Part shown: one piece after another, positions 37,228 to 45,991 of the stretch
Layout of the letters: each line of letters begins with the position of its first letter
Position numbering within the stretch: position 1 is the first letter of the stretch
IMG/VR virus record: IMGVR_UViG_3300014494_000005
Span: 62,001-126,000 of that record
Length of the DNA: 64,000 nucleotides
Reading direction: 5' to 3' (one strand)
From: a virus
Position numbers and translations under genes: made by a program
The notes under the pieces: generated by a model
Seen by the model: only the letters and a program-made list of their open reading frames with translations
What the model was told of the DNA's origin: nothing
The model's database searches: none

Positions 37228-37941
37228 TTATTTTACTGTTTTTGCTTTACTCTTTGCTTGTATTTCTCGAATAGTTTCGTATACAAGTGTTTTTATCATT
37301 TCACGATTTTCCTGTAAAACTTCTTTAATTCTTTCAACTGCATACATTTCAATGATTGTACCTTTAATTGCTTCTTCTACAACAGGACCAAAATTATCTA
37401 TTAGATAATTATCAACAATTTTCTTTACATTCTCAACCAAATAACCTTCATTAATTTGCATTGGTTGTCCAGAATTTGGATTGTAAGATGATATTCCAGT
37501 ATTCATACCCTTATTCGATACTATTCCTGCAGATATTGCTTCAGCAAGTGTTTGTTTTCTTTTATTTTCAAGGTCTTTATATAATAATTCATCTCTTTCC
37601 GGTGACATATCAACTGCTTCATGTATAACTGGATGTTGTTGCGGACGTTGTTGTTGTGGATGTTGTTGTTGTGGATGTTGTGGTTCAACAGTTTCATTAA
37701 TCGGTAGTCTTGTTGTTTCTTTTTTCTTTACAGCCACTTGATTATCAACAATTTTAACTAAATTACTTGATGCTGTATCTCTACCAGTTTTTAAAGATTC
37801 TATTAATCCATATAAAAATGTATCTCTTGGTGATGCTCCGAATTGATTCTGTTCACCCATACCATCAGGTGCTATATTTTTCTCTTTTCTACGACTTGCT
37901 ATTTCGGTTTTAAGTTTATTTAAATCAGGTTTTGTTGCCAT
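37228..37941 (-). CDS. Hypothetical helical protein with Gln/Pro/His repeats
   Basis: 237 aa. A central low-complexity stretch of PQQQHPQQQ-type repeats separates a Lys-rich N-terminal part from a helical C-terminal part (YLVENVKKIVDNYLIDNFGP, then MIKTLVYETIREIQ). It has its own promoter motif 22 bases upstream. Scaffold, assembly or co-injected roles are possible, but no family is recognised. Confidence 0.55.
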   Translation of the reverse strand: MATKPDLNKLKTEIASRRKEKNIAPDGMGEQNQFGASPRDTFLYGLIESLKTGRDTASSNLVKIVDNQVAVKKKETTRLPINETVEPQHPQQQHPQQQRPQQHPVIHEAVDMSPERDELLYKDLENKRKQTLAEAISAGIVSNKGMNTGISSYNPNSGQPMQINEGYLVENVKKIVDNYLIDNFGPVVEEAIKGTIIEMYAVERIKEVLQENREMIKTLVYETIREIQAKSKAKTVK

Positions 37942-37963
37942 TTTATAAAATTTTATATTTTTT

Positions 37964-37972
37964 TATAAATAC
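37964..37972 (-). promoter_or_regulatory. Putative phage promoter element GTATTTATA
   Basis: Lies 22 bases upstream of the ATG of the 237-aa gene, at the stop of the WYL-like gene. Confidence 0.5.
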
Positions 37973-37973
37973 T

Positions 37974-38921
37974 TTATTGTTTGAAAAAAGTTTTTCTTTG
38001 AACAAGATTTTTTTCATTTTCTTTAACCATTGTAGGTGTTTTATTTATATTTGGTTGTTTTTTCATGACCGAATCTTTTTGTTGTTTAATGAAACTTTGT
38101 TCTGCAGGTACGGTTGTTTTTGTTGTTCTAACCAATTTATCATAAAGATTTGTTAATTTTCCAACAATTGCTTCTGGTGGAAGTTTATCTTTTTGAGCAA
38201 TATCAACAAGATGAAAATCTCCTTTTTTATCAATAGCAACTAAATATCTATCAGGTGATTTTTTCATAACTCTTTTAGCCACATCATATAAATTTTGAAT
38301 ATCTTTTGCTGTTGCATCTCTTTTTTGCTTACCAGCATTATAAAATTTCTTAAATTTATTTGTTTGTGTATCAAATTGTGATTTATCTACTTTTGCTGCA
38401 ACAACTGAAGGTGCTGCAACCTTACCTAAACCTTTTGTTTGTACTGATTTTGGCTCTTTTGGTGAAACGGAAGCAATAATATTTGTCATTTGTTTATCGT
38501 TTTGATTATATAATGGTGGAATCATTACATTACCATCTTCATCAACAAAACGTTTTCCTGTTGGATATGCTGAACTAATTTTGTCTACAAGAAATAATCT
38601 CCAACCAGCTTTTTCTTTACCATCATTATCTCTATGGTATTCATGGTCAATTCTTTTTCTTGGACTATCTGCTCTAAGACTATCACTTTTACCTTTATCT
38701 TGCCATGCCCTCAAAACTTTATTACCTGCAGTACTTGTACCTAATACAAATGGTCGTATTGTTCGATAACCTCTTTCAATTGTATTATCACCAGCATAAT
38801 AAATATAAATATACTCATGATTTTGAATTGCATTGACAATATCATTCTCACCGACACCTTCTTTTAAAAGATGACGAAAATTTTTAATATTATTGAATAA
38901 TATTTTAATTTCAGTTAACAT
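37974..38921 (-). CDS. WYL-like domain protein
   Basis: 315 aa. Residues of about 35-130 (IQNHEYIYIYYAGDN, RTIRPFVLGTSTAGNKVLRA, GWRLFLVDKI) follow the WYL-domain pattern, a ligand-sensing fold of regulators and of some CRISPR and phage proteins. The rest is a Lys-rich region and a helical segment. The ATG at 38921 is chosen over a TTG at 38945 because it avoids overlap with the Cys-rich gene. Its role could be nucleic-acid or ligand sensing. Confidence 0.55.
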   Translation of the reverse strand: MLTEIKILFNNIKNFRHLLKEGVGENDIVNAIQNHEYIYIYYAGDNTIERGYRTIRPFVLGTSTAGNKVLRAWQDKGKSDSLRADSPRKRIDHEYHRDNDGKEKAGWRLFLVDKISSAYPTGKRFVDEDGNVMIPPLYNQNDKQMTNIIASVSPKEPKSVQTKGLGKVAAPSVVAAKVDKSQFDTQTNKFKKFYNAGKQKRDATAKDIQNLYDVAKRVMKKSPDRYLVAIDKKGDFHLVDIAQKDKLPPEAIVGKLTNLYDKLVRTTKTTVPAEQSFIKQQKDSVMKKQPNINKTPTMVKENEKNLVQRKTFFKQ

Positions 38922-38926
38922 TATAA

Positions 38927-39208
38927 TTATGCTGTTGCTGAACAATATTCGTGTCCCGGAATATAACGTTTACTGTTTTTTGCAATTGAACAAGTTCTAT
39001 CTGCAATATCTTCATTAGTACCAATTGGAGCACCCGGTGTTTGTGGGTCTCTACCTTTACAATCGCCATCAGAAATTGTGTCTGGACTTCCTGCACAATA
39101 TTCTTTAGCACAAGTATAACGACCTGAATTCCTAACAAGATTTTCATCTCTAAAACTTGCACTATTTACTAATAGTCTACTACTATTATCACATGTAATA
39201 TCTGCCAT
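38927..39208 (-). CDS. Small Cys-rich protein
   Basis: 93 aa with six cysteines (C6, C33, C38, C50, C73, C88). CAKEYCAGSPD and CSIAKNSKRYIPGHEYCSA look like a duplicated Cys module. It may bind metal or form disulfides. A variant promoter (TATAAATAG, plus strand) is 32 bases upstream. An overlapping frame at 38911-39162 is low complexity and was rejected. No family is recognised. Confidence 0.55.
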   Translation of the reverse strand: MADITCDNSSRLLVNSASFRDENLVRNSGRYTCAKEYCAGSPDTISDGDCKGRDPQTPGAPIGTNEDIADRTCSIAKNSKRYIPGHEYCSATA

Positions 39209-39261
39209 TTTTTATGTTTTAATTTTTTATTATTATTTACTATAAATAGTTCTAAACTAAA

Positions 39262-40044
39262 TTATTTTTCATCTTCATATGACTTAAACACAAGTGTAAT
39301 ATATTCTATTAAATGAGGTACAATATCTAAATATTTCATTTCAGAAACACTATACCAACCATATTTTGTATTTTCATCATTTAATTTAACATCTGTTTCT
39401 TCACCAGTATATCTACAAGCAAATACATGTTCAATACTATCAGTATGTCTTTGAATACTAAATGTTTTTATAAATTTTTTAATTTCTAATTTAGTTTCTT
39501 CAAGAATTTCTCTTTCAATCGCTTGTTGTGGTTTTTCACCCTTTTTAATTTCACCGCCAACTAATGACCATTTATTTGGCATCCAAATTTTACTATCATC
39601 TGCTCTTTTAAGTAATAAAATTTTGTTATTATTATTAACAATTACTGCAACTGCGTTTTTTTTTAATTCTTTCTTTTCTTCATTTAACCTTGGTGTTTGA
39701 TATGGCATTAATTCTGAATTAGGATTTGTTGTCATATCTTGTTTAATTTTTTTTGACCTTTCAATACTTGCACGGTCTTGATTTAATGTTGTTTCAATAA
39801 AATTTTTCATTAAATCACCGCCAGCAAGTGCGTATTGTATTTTATCTCCAGTTTGTGGATTAAAATAATCAAAAAAATTCTTTAATCTTTTTAATGCTTG
39901 ATATGTCAAAACACCGTTTTTAAGTATAAAATTAGCTCGTTTTAGACCATCTGTATCTGAAGTGGATGCTTTTGCTATCTCAATACTTTTAAGTATATTT
40001 TGAGGTATATAATATTGTTTATTTAGTAATTCTTGATTTGCCAT
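39262..40044 (-). CDS. NUDIX hydrolase with N-terminal extension
   Basis: 260 aa. The NUDIX box is at GGEIKKGEKPQQAIEREILE followed by ET, matching Gx5Ex7REUxEE. The surrounding ILLLKRADDSKIWMPNKWSL and VKLNDENTKYGWYSV fit the fold. The N-terminal 110 residues are unrelated and of unknown function. Substrates could be nucleotide derivatives, ADP-ribose or damaged nucleotides. Its stop codon region overlaps none; its start overlaps the end of the neighbouring endonuclease gene by one base. Confidence 0.82.
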   Translation of the reverse strand: MANQELLNKQYYIPQNILKSIEIAKASTSDTDGLKRANFILKNGVLTYQALKRLKNFFDYFNPQTGDKIQYALAGGDLMKNFIETTLNQDRASIERSKKIKQDMTTNPNSELMPYQTPRLNEEKKELKKNAVAVIVNNNNKILLLKRADDSKIWMPNKWSLVGGEIKKGEKPQQAIEREILEETKLEIKKFIKTFSIQRHTDSIEHVFACRYTGEETDVKLNDENTKYGWYSVSEMKYLDIVPHLIEYITLVFKSYEDEK

Positions 40045-41285
40045 TATGATGTCATTATATTAACTGTAGATTTATTTATTATTCTTATCATATCTTTAAT
40101 TTTATCACAAGTAATATTAATTTGATTATCAATATCTTTCAAAAATTCTTTTTCATTAATTCTTATAATATGACAATTGTGTTTTTCCTTAAGATAATTT
40201 TCACGTATAATATCTCTTTCTTTACATTTTATTTTATTATGATTAATTTCATCCCATTCAATACATATATTATATTTCTCAATATAACCATCCACCCAAT
40301 ATCTTATAAATTTTTTCTCACCGCCATTTAATGCATGTTGAATTGGTAAACCTAGCTTTTCGGAAATCATATCTAAATAAATTATTGAATTCGCATTATA
40401 TGATGGAACACGTTTTTTCCAAATTTCACCATATCTTTCAATCATAGTATTTACAATTTTTTCTGAAACCAATTTATTTTGTGAGGGATATTCAACACCA
40501 AATCTTTCTAAACTCGTTTTTTTTATTTTATCTTTAATCTCTAAAGAAGAATTTGGATTCTTCACACCATATCTTTTCAAATTTGTTTTATTTGCCTTTT
40601 CTTTAACATTTTTATTCAATAATGAACATTCAACACCATATTTAATTAAATTAGTTCTTTTAATTTTTTCTTTGGTATCAGATGATTGTAAATTATATTC
40701 AACACCAAATTTTTTCAAACATGTTTGTTTTTTCTTTTCTTTAATTTTGGCAGATTGTGAATTATGTTCAACACCAAATTTTAATAAATTGGTTTGTTTT
40801 ATTTTATTTTTAGTATCTTTACACAATAAATTTGTTGTTGTGCCAAATTTTTTCAAACATGTTTGTTTTCTCTTTTCTCTAACTTCTGCTAATTGTGATT
40901 GATGCTCAACACCATGTTTTTCGAAAAATAATTTTTTTCTTTTTTCTTGTACTTCTAGTGATTGTAATGGATTTTCAACGCCATATTTTTTCAAATAACC
41001 TTGTTTTATTCTATTTTTAATATCCTCATCAGAACCTTTACATTTTACTGAACAATGCGTAGTATAACCTCTATTAAATTTTATAAATTTAACTAAATTA
41101 CCACACTTACATTTCGGTAATTCAGATATATTATTTAGATAATTAAATAACATTTGTCCCCAATTTGTTATCTTAAAATTTTTGTTAAATTCTATTATGT
41201 TATTAAGTTCATTAGGAAATTCAGTTCTTATTTGCGAAATTCCTTTATAACCACCATCTAAAAAATTTAAAAAATTATTATTCAT
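40044..41285 (-). CDS. KYGV-repeat putative homing endonuclease (copy A)
   Basis: 413 aa. An N-terminal CKCGN...HCSVKC zinc-ribbon-like region is followed by about eight tandem repeats of the form KKYGVExxxQSxEVxEKxKxT, DNA-binding-like modules common in phage mobile genes. The C-terminus has a nuclease-like core: YWVDGYIEKYNICIEWDE, then KERDIIRENYLKEKHNCHII. Copy B at 45992-47128 has a nearly identical C-terminus. It lies on the far side of the polymerase gene, so both probably arose from duplication of one mobile gene. Confidence 0.65.
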   Translation of the reverse strand: MNNNFLNFLDGGYKGISQIRTEFPNELNNIIEFNKNFKITNWGQMLFNYLNNISELPKCKCGNLVKFIKFNRGYTTHCSVKCKGSDEDIKNRIKQGYLKKYGVENPLQSLEVQEKRKKLFFEKHGVEHQSQLAEVREKRKQTCLKKFGTTTNLLCKDTKNKIKQTNLLKFGVEHNSQSAKIKEKKKQTCLKKFGVEYNLQSSDTKEKIKRTNLIKYGVECSLLNKNVKEKANKTNLKRYGVKNPNSSLEIKDKIKKTSLERFGVEYPSQNKLVSEKIVNTMIERYGEIWKKRVPSYNANSIIYLDMISEKLGLPIQHALNGGEKKFIRYWVDGYIEKYNICIEWDEINHNKIKCKERDIIRENYLKEKHNCHIIRINEKEFLKDIDNQINITCDKIKDMIRIINKSTVNIMTS

Positions 41286-41916
41286 TTTTTCTTTCTAATA
41301 AATTTATTAATTTGTCAATATCTTTTTTATCAAGTTTATTAATTAAACCCGCAACTTTTTGAAGTTTTTTGTCTTTAATTTCTTCATCTTCTGATTTCTT
41401 TGACATTTCATCTTCAGATTTTTTATTAACAAGTTTGTCTTCTTCTACTTTCGATTCAGTAATTGAATTCACCTCATCAATTGGTTCTTTAAATGCTTTT
41501 TCAAAATGTGGTTCCATTAATTTAATTATTTTTTTGGACCATTCTATATCTGCTTTCTGACATTCCTCTGAATGTCCACCTTCACTTGCTTTTCTATAAT
41601 CACTTTTTAATTTATTTGGATTTTTATAAAAATATTGTAAATCCTTCATATATTTTTCATGAACAAGTTCAGCCAAATCTTTTAATAATTCTATTTGACT
41701 ATCATTTTCTTTTCCTTCCATGAATGGTAGTAAGGAAAAACCTAGGCGACCTAAGAAATCATATCTAAAGGGTTGCGTACCAATTTTAGAATTATAGTCT
41801 GTAGTATTATTAGCTTGACTTTCTAAATCACTGCCATTTGTAGGTATATCGTTCTTACCAATTAACTCACCATTCGAATCAATTATTTCGAGTAAGTCTT
41901 TCTTTTTTAATTTCAT
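41278..41916 (-). CDS. Hypothetical charged protein
   Basis: 212 aa. The middle (YDFLGRLGFSLLPFMEGKEN) looks like a folded helical domain; the C-terminal third is very rich in Lys, Glu and Asp and probably disordered before a last helix (DIDKLINLLERKN). It overlaps the downstream endonuclease gene by 8 bases and carries a promoter motif 14 bases upstream. No family recognised. Confidence 0.6.
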   Translation of the reverse strand: MKLKKKDLLEIIDSNGELIGKNDIPTNGSDLESQANNTTDYNSKIGTQPFRYDFLGRLGFSLLPFMEGKENDSQIELLKDLAELVHEKYMKDLQYFYKNPNKLKSDYRKASEGGHSEECQKADIEWSKKIIKLMEPHFEKAFKEPIDEVNSITESKVEEDKLVNKKSEDEMSKKSEDEEIKDKKLQKVAGLINKLDKKDIDKLINLLERKNE

Positions 41917-41930
41917 ATAATTAATTTAAA

Positions 41931-41939
41931 TATAAATAC
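41931..41939 (-). promoter_or_regulatory. Putative phage promoter element GTATTTATA
   Basis: Lies 14 bases upstream of the ATG of the 212-aa gene, directly after the polymerase gene. Confidence 0.5.
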
Positions 41940-41947
41940 TCTTTATA

Positions 41948-44900
41948 TTAAGATTCACCATCATCAACATCTAAAAATTCTGCTGCTTCTTCCTCACCAT
42001 TTTCATGTTTTTCAATAACAAAATCTTCAAATGCTTCATCAGAATGTTCCATTTCAGCAAATACCCATTCCATAGTTTTATCTAATGGAATTTCGTATTT
42101 TTGTTTGAATTCTGCAAACGCAGTCATTCTAAATTTTCTTTCTTTTTCTAAAAACAATTCTCTATCACTTTTAGTTGCCAATTCAGTAATTTTTAATTCT
42201 TGAAGTTTCTTTTGATGTTCTTCTCTTTGTTTGTCAAGTTCAAGTTCAATTTGACTTTTAGGAATATCAACATTACTTCTGATTATTTGAATATAAACAC
42301 CATTATACAAACCAACATGATAATCACAACCATCTTTTACAAGTACTAAATCGCCTTCTTTATATTCATCATTTATTGATTTGATTCTTGGCTTATTACT
42401 TATTGTCATTTTTTCATTAAGATAAATTAATGCATTATCATATATTTCATAATGAACGCAATATTCTTCATTCATTTTAAAACCATTCCAAATCTTTCTT
42501 GGGTCATATCCGGTTTTATTCCAGAAATCAACTTCAAGGTCTTCCAAATGCATTGATTCATCAAAATTATCCGAATCAAAATTTCTTAATACTAATTCAT
42601 CAAGTAATGGACTAAAATCTGCTTTTATTAAATTATCTTCTTTATCCATTTTAACTAATATTTTTTTCTGAACATCTGGTGCAAATCCAACCAAAAGTGT
42701 TTCAACTCTTTTATTAAAAGCATCGAGATATTTCGCATAATTATAAACCCCTGTCATATTTGGATTTTGTTGAAGGTCTTCATTATTAATTAATGTGGCA
42801 CAATATCTTTCTTCACCAGTAATTTTATCAATAATTTTACGTGAATCTCCATGAGATTTTTTATATCCACTATTTACATAATATACCACGCTATCTAATT
42901 CAGGTTCTGCTGGCATGTAATTAGCAATTAACTTCATTTTATCATCAATAGTGGGTTCTTTTTTTAATTTTTCAAGATTAAGACTATCTTTATGCTTTTC
43001 AAAAAGTTCTTCTCCAATTTTTTCACGTTTTTCAATTAATAATTCCATATGTGCTTGCATGCCCTTTTCTCTACCATTTTTATCATCACCTCTTTTTTTA
43101 TAAGCACTTAAAGTTTTTTTAATTTTACTCTTACTTGCAATTTTCTTTAAAGGAATTCTCATATAACGAATATCATCAGCATAATCATAATAATACTTTA
43201 CAAATTCTTTACCTTGACCATGAAGAATCATTTTTAATCCCTCATCAATAAATTCTTCAATATATTCAGGCATTACTTTAGACTTGATAGTATTACCAGT
43301 TAATTTAATTTTTTCTTTCATTTCACCAGTTTTCTTATCTTTAGCCATTGAAAGTGTACCATAATTAATACGTGAAAGATTTAAACAAGAAATACTTTTG
43401 CCATCGTTATCTATGCTTATATAATTAGTTTTATTTGATGTATTACTTTGAAACTCTTCCTTATTATATTTTTCAATAAGTGCATCAATACCTACTTTAT
43501 CATCATACTTCCACATTTCTTCAATTGTACCATCGTAATCCATTATTCCTTCAATTGCTCCATTTAAACTAATATTAGTTCTTTCAGGATATTGAAAATT
43601 AATACCATCAGTAACCGCAAGTAATGCAATACAACCATATTTACTAAACCAATTAATTGCATGTCTTAAATGAATTCTACCCACACAAGTAATTCTTGCT
43701 GCACAAACATTATCTGACCAGTTAAATGAAATATTCGAACCCAATGCACCAAATAATGAATTATTTAAAATCTTAATAGGTAATTGTTTGACTTTAGACA
43801 TTGCAACATCTGCTGCAGTAAGTTCATTATTAATATATTTCACATGTATTTCAGGGTCAATTTGTCTTAACAATTCAACTTCTTCCTTATCCAATTTAGT
43901 ACTATTTGCCAATTTTTTGTAAATATTACGAGTAGTTGTAAGATAAAGTAATAATTTTTTCATAACACCTGTAATATCAAAAATTGGAAATACTCCTTCT
44001 GTTAATTGAATCATAGGATAAAGACTGGCATAATCAATTTTAATAATACGTTTTGAATATCCTGTTTTATAACATCTTGCTAAACCACCACTAAATTTTT
44101 CATATTTATCTGATTGAGGTATTGCCAAATCATTTTCATAACTCCACGCAGTCATAAGCAAATTCCATATTGCTGCAGTACCCATTGTACAAATACGTTG
44201 ATATGTAGTAGGTACTATTTTAGCAAGCATAAATGATGATTGATTATATAATTCATCGACTTGTTCTGTTTCCCACAAGTCATCAAGAAGATATTGTTTT
44301 ACAAGTTTCTTACCACCAATAAATATAATTAAATTTTTTGGAAGTGCTTCTATTTTAAACCAATCTATAAAACCCTTACATTCATCAAGATATGTCTTTT
44401 TTAATACTTTATATTGTTCATCATCAAAATTGGTTTTATTAATTTGAAGTTTGTATAAATTTCTTGATACTTCCTGATATTCATCAGGTACTTGAACATA
44501 ATTATTTTTTTCATCGATAAGAAATATTTTATTTTCATTATAATATTTACCAATTGAATTATCTTCTCCTTCGATATATGTTCTATTCTGTCTTGCCAAT
44601 TTTTCAAACTTTGCAATATATTTTAATCCTGTTGATTTTAAATCAGAATTTACTGCTGCAGTTCGTTTTGCAGCATGTAATGTATCAATAATTGAATATC
44701 CCCACATTTCTGTAGCAGTATATTTGTCAGCAGTGTTACCATACTTAACAGAAACATTACCTCTTCTTTTTAATTGTATTCCTTCTTTAAGTCCGGTAGG
44801 TACTTCAGTTAAATCCATTTTTAATAATTTTGCTCTACCTAGAATAAAGTCAAAATCGAATGTTTCAGAATTATGTCCTAAAATAACTGCTGGATGTAAA

Positions 44901-45619
44901 TGATTAATTAAATTAAAAAAATCTTGAATTAGTCGAATTTCAGATTCATCATCATTTGTTTTATCTACTTCCAGAATTGTTTCAAAACCACGATTATCTC
45001 TAACCCCAATTGCAAATACTCTGGCAATTTGATAACGTAAACCAGTGGTTTCAATATCAAATGTTAATTTATGAACATTTTTATATTCTTCATATCCTTT
45101 ATAAAGTCTTGTTTGTGTTGAAATAAAAAATTGTTCAGTTGTTCTTGGTGCATAAAACAAATCCCTATATAAATAAATTGGTTCACCTTTTTTATCTTTA
45201 ACTATCTGGTCATTATCATCAATTAATTTTTCATATGGGTCAATACCACCATCTTTAAAATAATTTCTAATATCATTATATGACCTACTACTGGTTATTT
45301 TATAACAATAACCTTCCACTAATCTTTTTTGATTACCAGTTTTTAATGGAATAATAGTAATTCCATATTTAATTTTTTTACTTTCAATATATTGTTCAGA
45401 TTGACCTTCATATAATTTCTTTACTTTTGATAAATCTTTCATATAAAGAAATGGAATATATTTAATGTTTTCTATTCTTGATTCTTTATTTGGTTCATGT
45501 ATTATGCATTGGGCAATATTTGTTCTTGGGTCGGTTTCAACATTAACTAAATATTTTAAATCATTATTATAACCTTCAAGAAATCCTTTAATTTCACCCA
45601 ATATGTTTTGTTTATTCAT
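41948..45619 (-). CDS. Family B DNA polymerase with 3'-5' exonuclease
   Basis: 1223 aa, longer than T4 gp43 (898 aa). Exonuclease motifs: DIETTG (188), GHNSETFDFDF (248) and YSIIDTLHAAKR (about 308). Polymerase motifs: A at DYASLYP (529), B at KILNNSLFG (616), and C at AVTDGINF (668). Motif C normally reads DTD; here the first Asp is replaced by Val and the essential second Asp is kept. An acidic extension ends the protein. It is the replicative polymerase, flanked by KYGV-repeat endonuclease genes. Confidence 0.93.
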   Translation of the reverse strand: MNKQNILGEIKGFLEGYNNDLKYLVNVETDPRTNIAQCIIHEPNKESRIENIKYIPFLYMKDLSKVKKLYEGQSEQYIESKKIKYGITIIPLKTGNQKRLVEGYCYKITSSRSYNDIRNYFKDGGIDPYEKLIDDNDQIVKDKKGEPIYLYRDLFYAPRTTEQFFISTQTRLYKGYEEYKNVHKLTFDIETTGLRYQIARVFAIGVRDNRGFETILEVDKTNDDESEIRLIQDFFNLINHLHPAVILGHNSETFDFDFILGRAKLLKMDLTEVPTGLKEGIQLKRRGNVSVKYGNTADKYTATEMWGYSIIDTLHAAKRTAAVNSDLKSTGLKYIAKFEKLARQNRTYIEGEDNSIGKYYNENKIFLIDEKNNYVQVPDEYQEVSRNLYKLQINKTNFDDEQYKVLKKTYLDECKGFIDWFKIEALPKNLIIFIGGKKLVKQYLLDDLWETEQVDELYNQSSFMLAKIVPTTYQRICTMGTAAIWNLLMTAWSYENDLAIPQSDKYEKFSGGLARCYKTGYSKRIIKIDYASLYPMIQLTEGVFPIFDITGVMKKLLLYLTTTRNIYKKLANSTKLDKEEVELLRQIDPEIHVKYINNELTAADVAMSKVKQLPIKILNNSLFGALGSNISFNWSDNVCAARITCVGRIHLRHAINWFSKYGCIALLAVTDGINFQYPERTNISLNGAIEGIMDYDGTIEEMWKYDDKVGIDALIEKYNKEEFQSNTSNKTNYISIDNDGKSISCLNLSRINYGTLSMAKDKKTGEMKEKIKLTGNTIKSKVMPEYIEEFIDEGLKMILHGQGKEFVKYYYDYADDIRYMRIPLKKIASKSKIKKTLSAYKKRGDDKNGREKGMQAHMELLIEKREKIGEELFEKHKDSLNLEKLKKEPTIDDKMKLIANYMPAEPELDSVVYYVNSGYKKSHGDSRKIIDKITGEERYCATLINNEDLQQNPNMTGVYNYAKYLDAFNKRVETLLVGFAPDVQKKILVKMDKEDNLIKADFSPLLDELVLRNFDSDNFDESMHLEDLEVDFWNKTGYDPRKIWNGFKMNEEYCVHYEIYDNALIYLNEKMTISNKPRIKSINDEYKEGDLVLVKDGCDYHVGLYNGVYIQIIRSNVDIPKSQIELELDKQREEHQKKLQELKITELATKSDRELFLEKERKFRMTAFAEFKQKYEIPLDKTMEWVFAEMEHSDEAFEDFVIEKHENGEEEAAEFLDVDDGES

Positions 45620-45627
45620 TTTTAATG

Positions 45628-45990
45628 TTATTTATTTAACGTAACATATTTCAACGTTTTAGTTTTGTTATTAAAAGTATATATTTTATCACCATATTTA
45701 TATTTATTGTCTTTCATTACCATGCTGGGATTTTCCATTAAAATACCTATACTCCAAAGACTTGTTGGTAAATTATTTGCAATAAATTTATAATACTCTT
45801 TAGATTTTTTTATCTTAAAATCTAAATAAATTAAATCACCTTCATTTTTTAAATAAGGTTTAAAGATTTCAATGAAAATATTGTGAATTTCTTCCTTTAT
45901 ATTATCATCAGATATATTAGCATTTGATAATAACATATTTAATAAAACATCTCGAATTGGATTCATATTCCAAGTATAAAGTGTAGCCAT
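45628..45990 (-). CDS. Small hypothetical protein
   Basis: 120 aa, mixed alpha/beta, 8 bases before the polymerase gene and in the same direction, so co-transcribed with it. The N-terminus MATLYTWNMNPIRDVLLNML and C-terminal GDKIYTFNNKTKTLKYVTL are visible, but no family is recognised. It might be a polymerase accessory protein (context only). Confidence 0.55.
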   Translation of the reverse strand: MATLYTWNMNPIRDVLLNMLLSNANISDDNIKEEIHNIFIEIFKPYLKNEGDLIYLDFKIKKSKEYYKFIANNLPTSLWSIGILMENPSMVMKDNKYKYGDKIYTFNNKTKTLKYVTLNK

Positions 45991-45991
45991 G

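Noticed and set aside
38911-39162. Overlapping minus-strand ORF next to the Cys-rich gene
   Set aside because: It is an alternative frame of low complexity; the 93-aa frame has structured Cys spacing.
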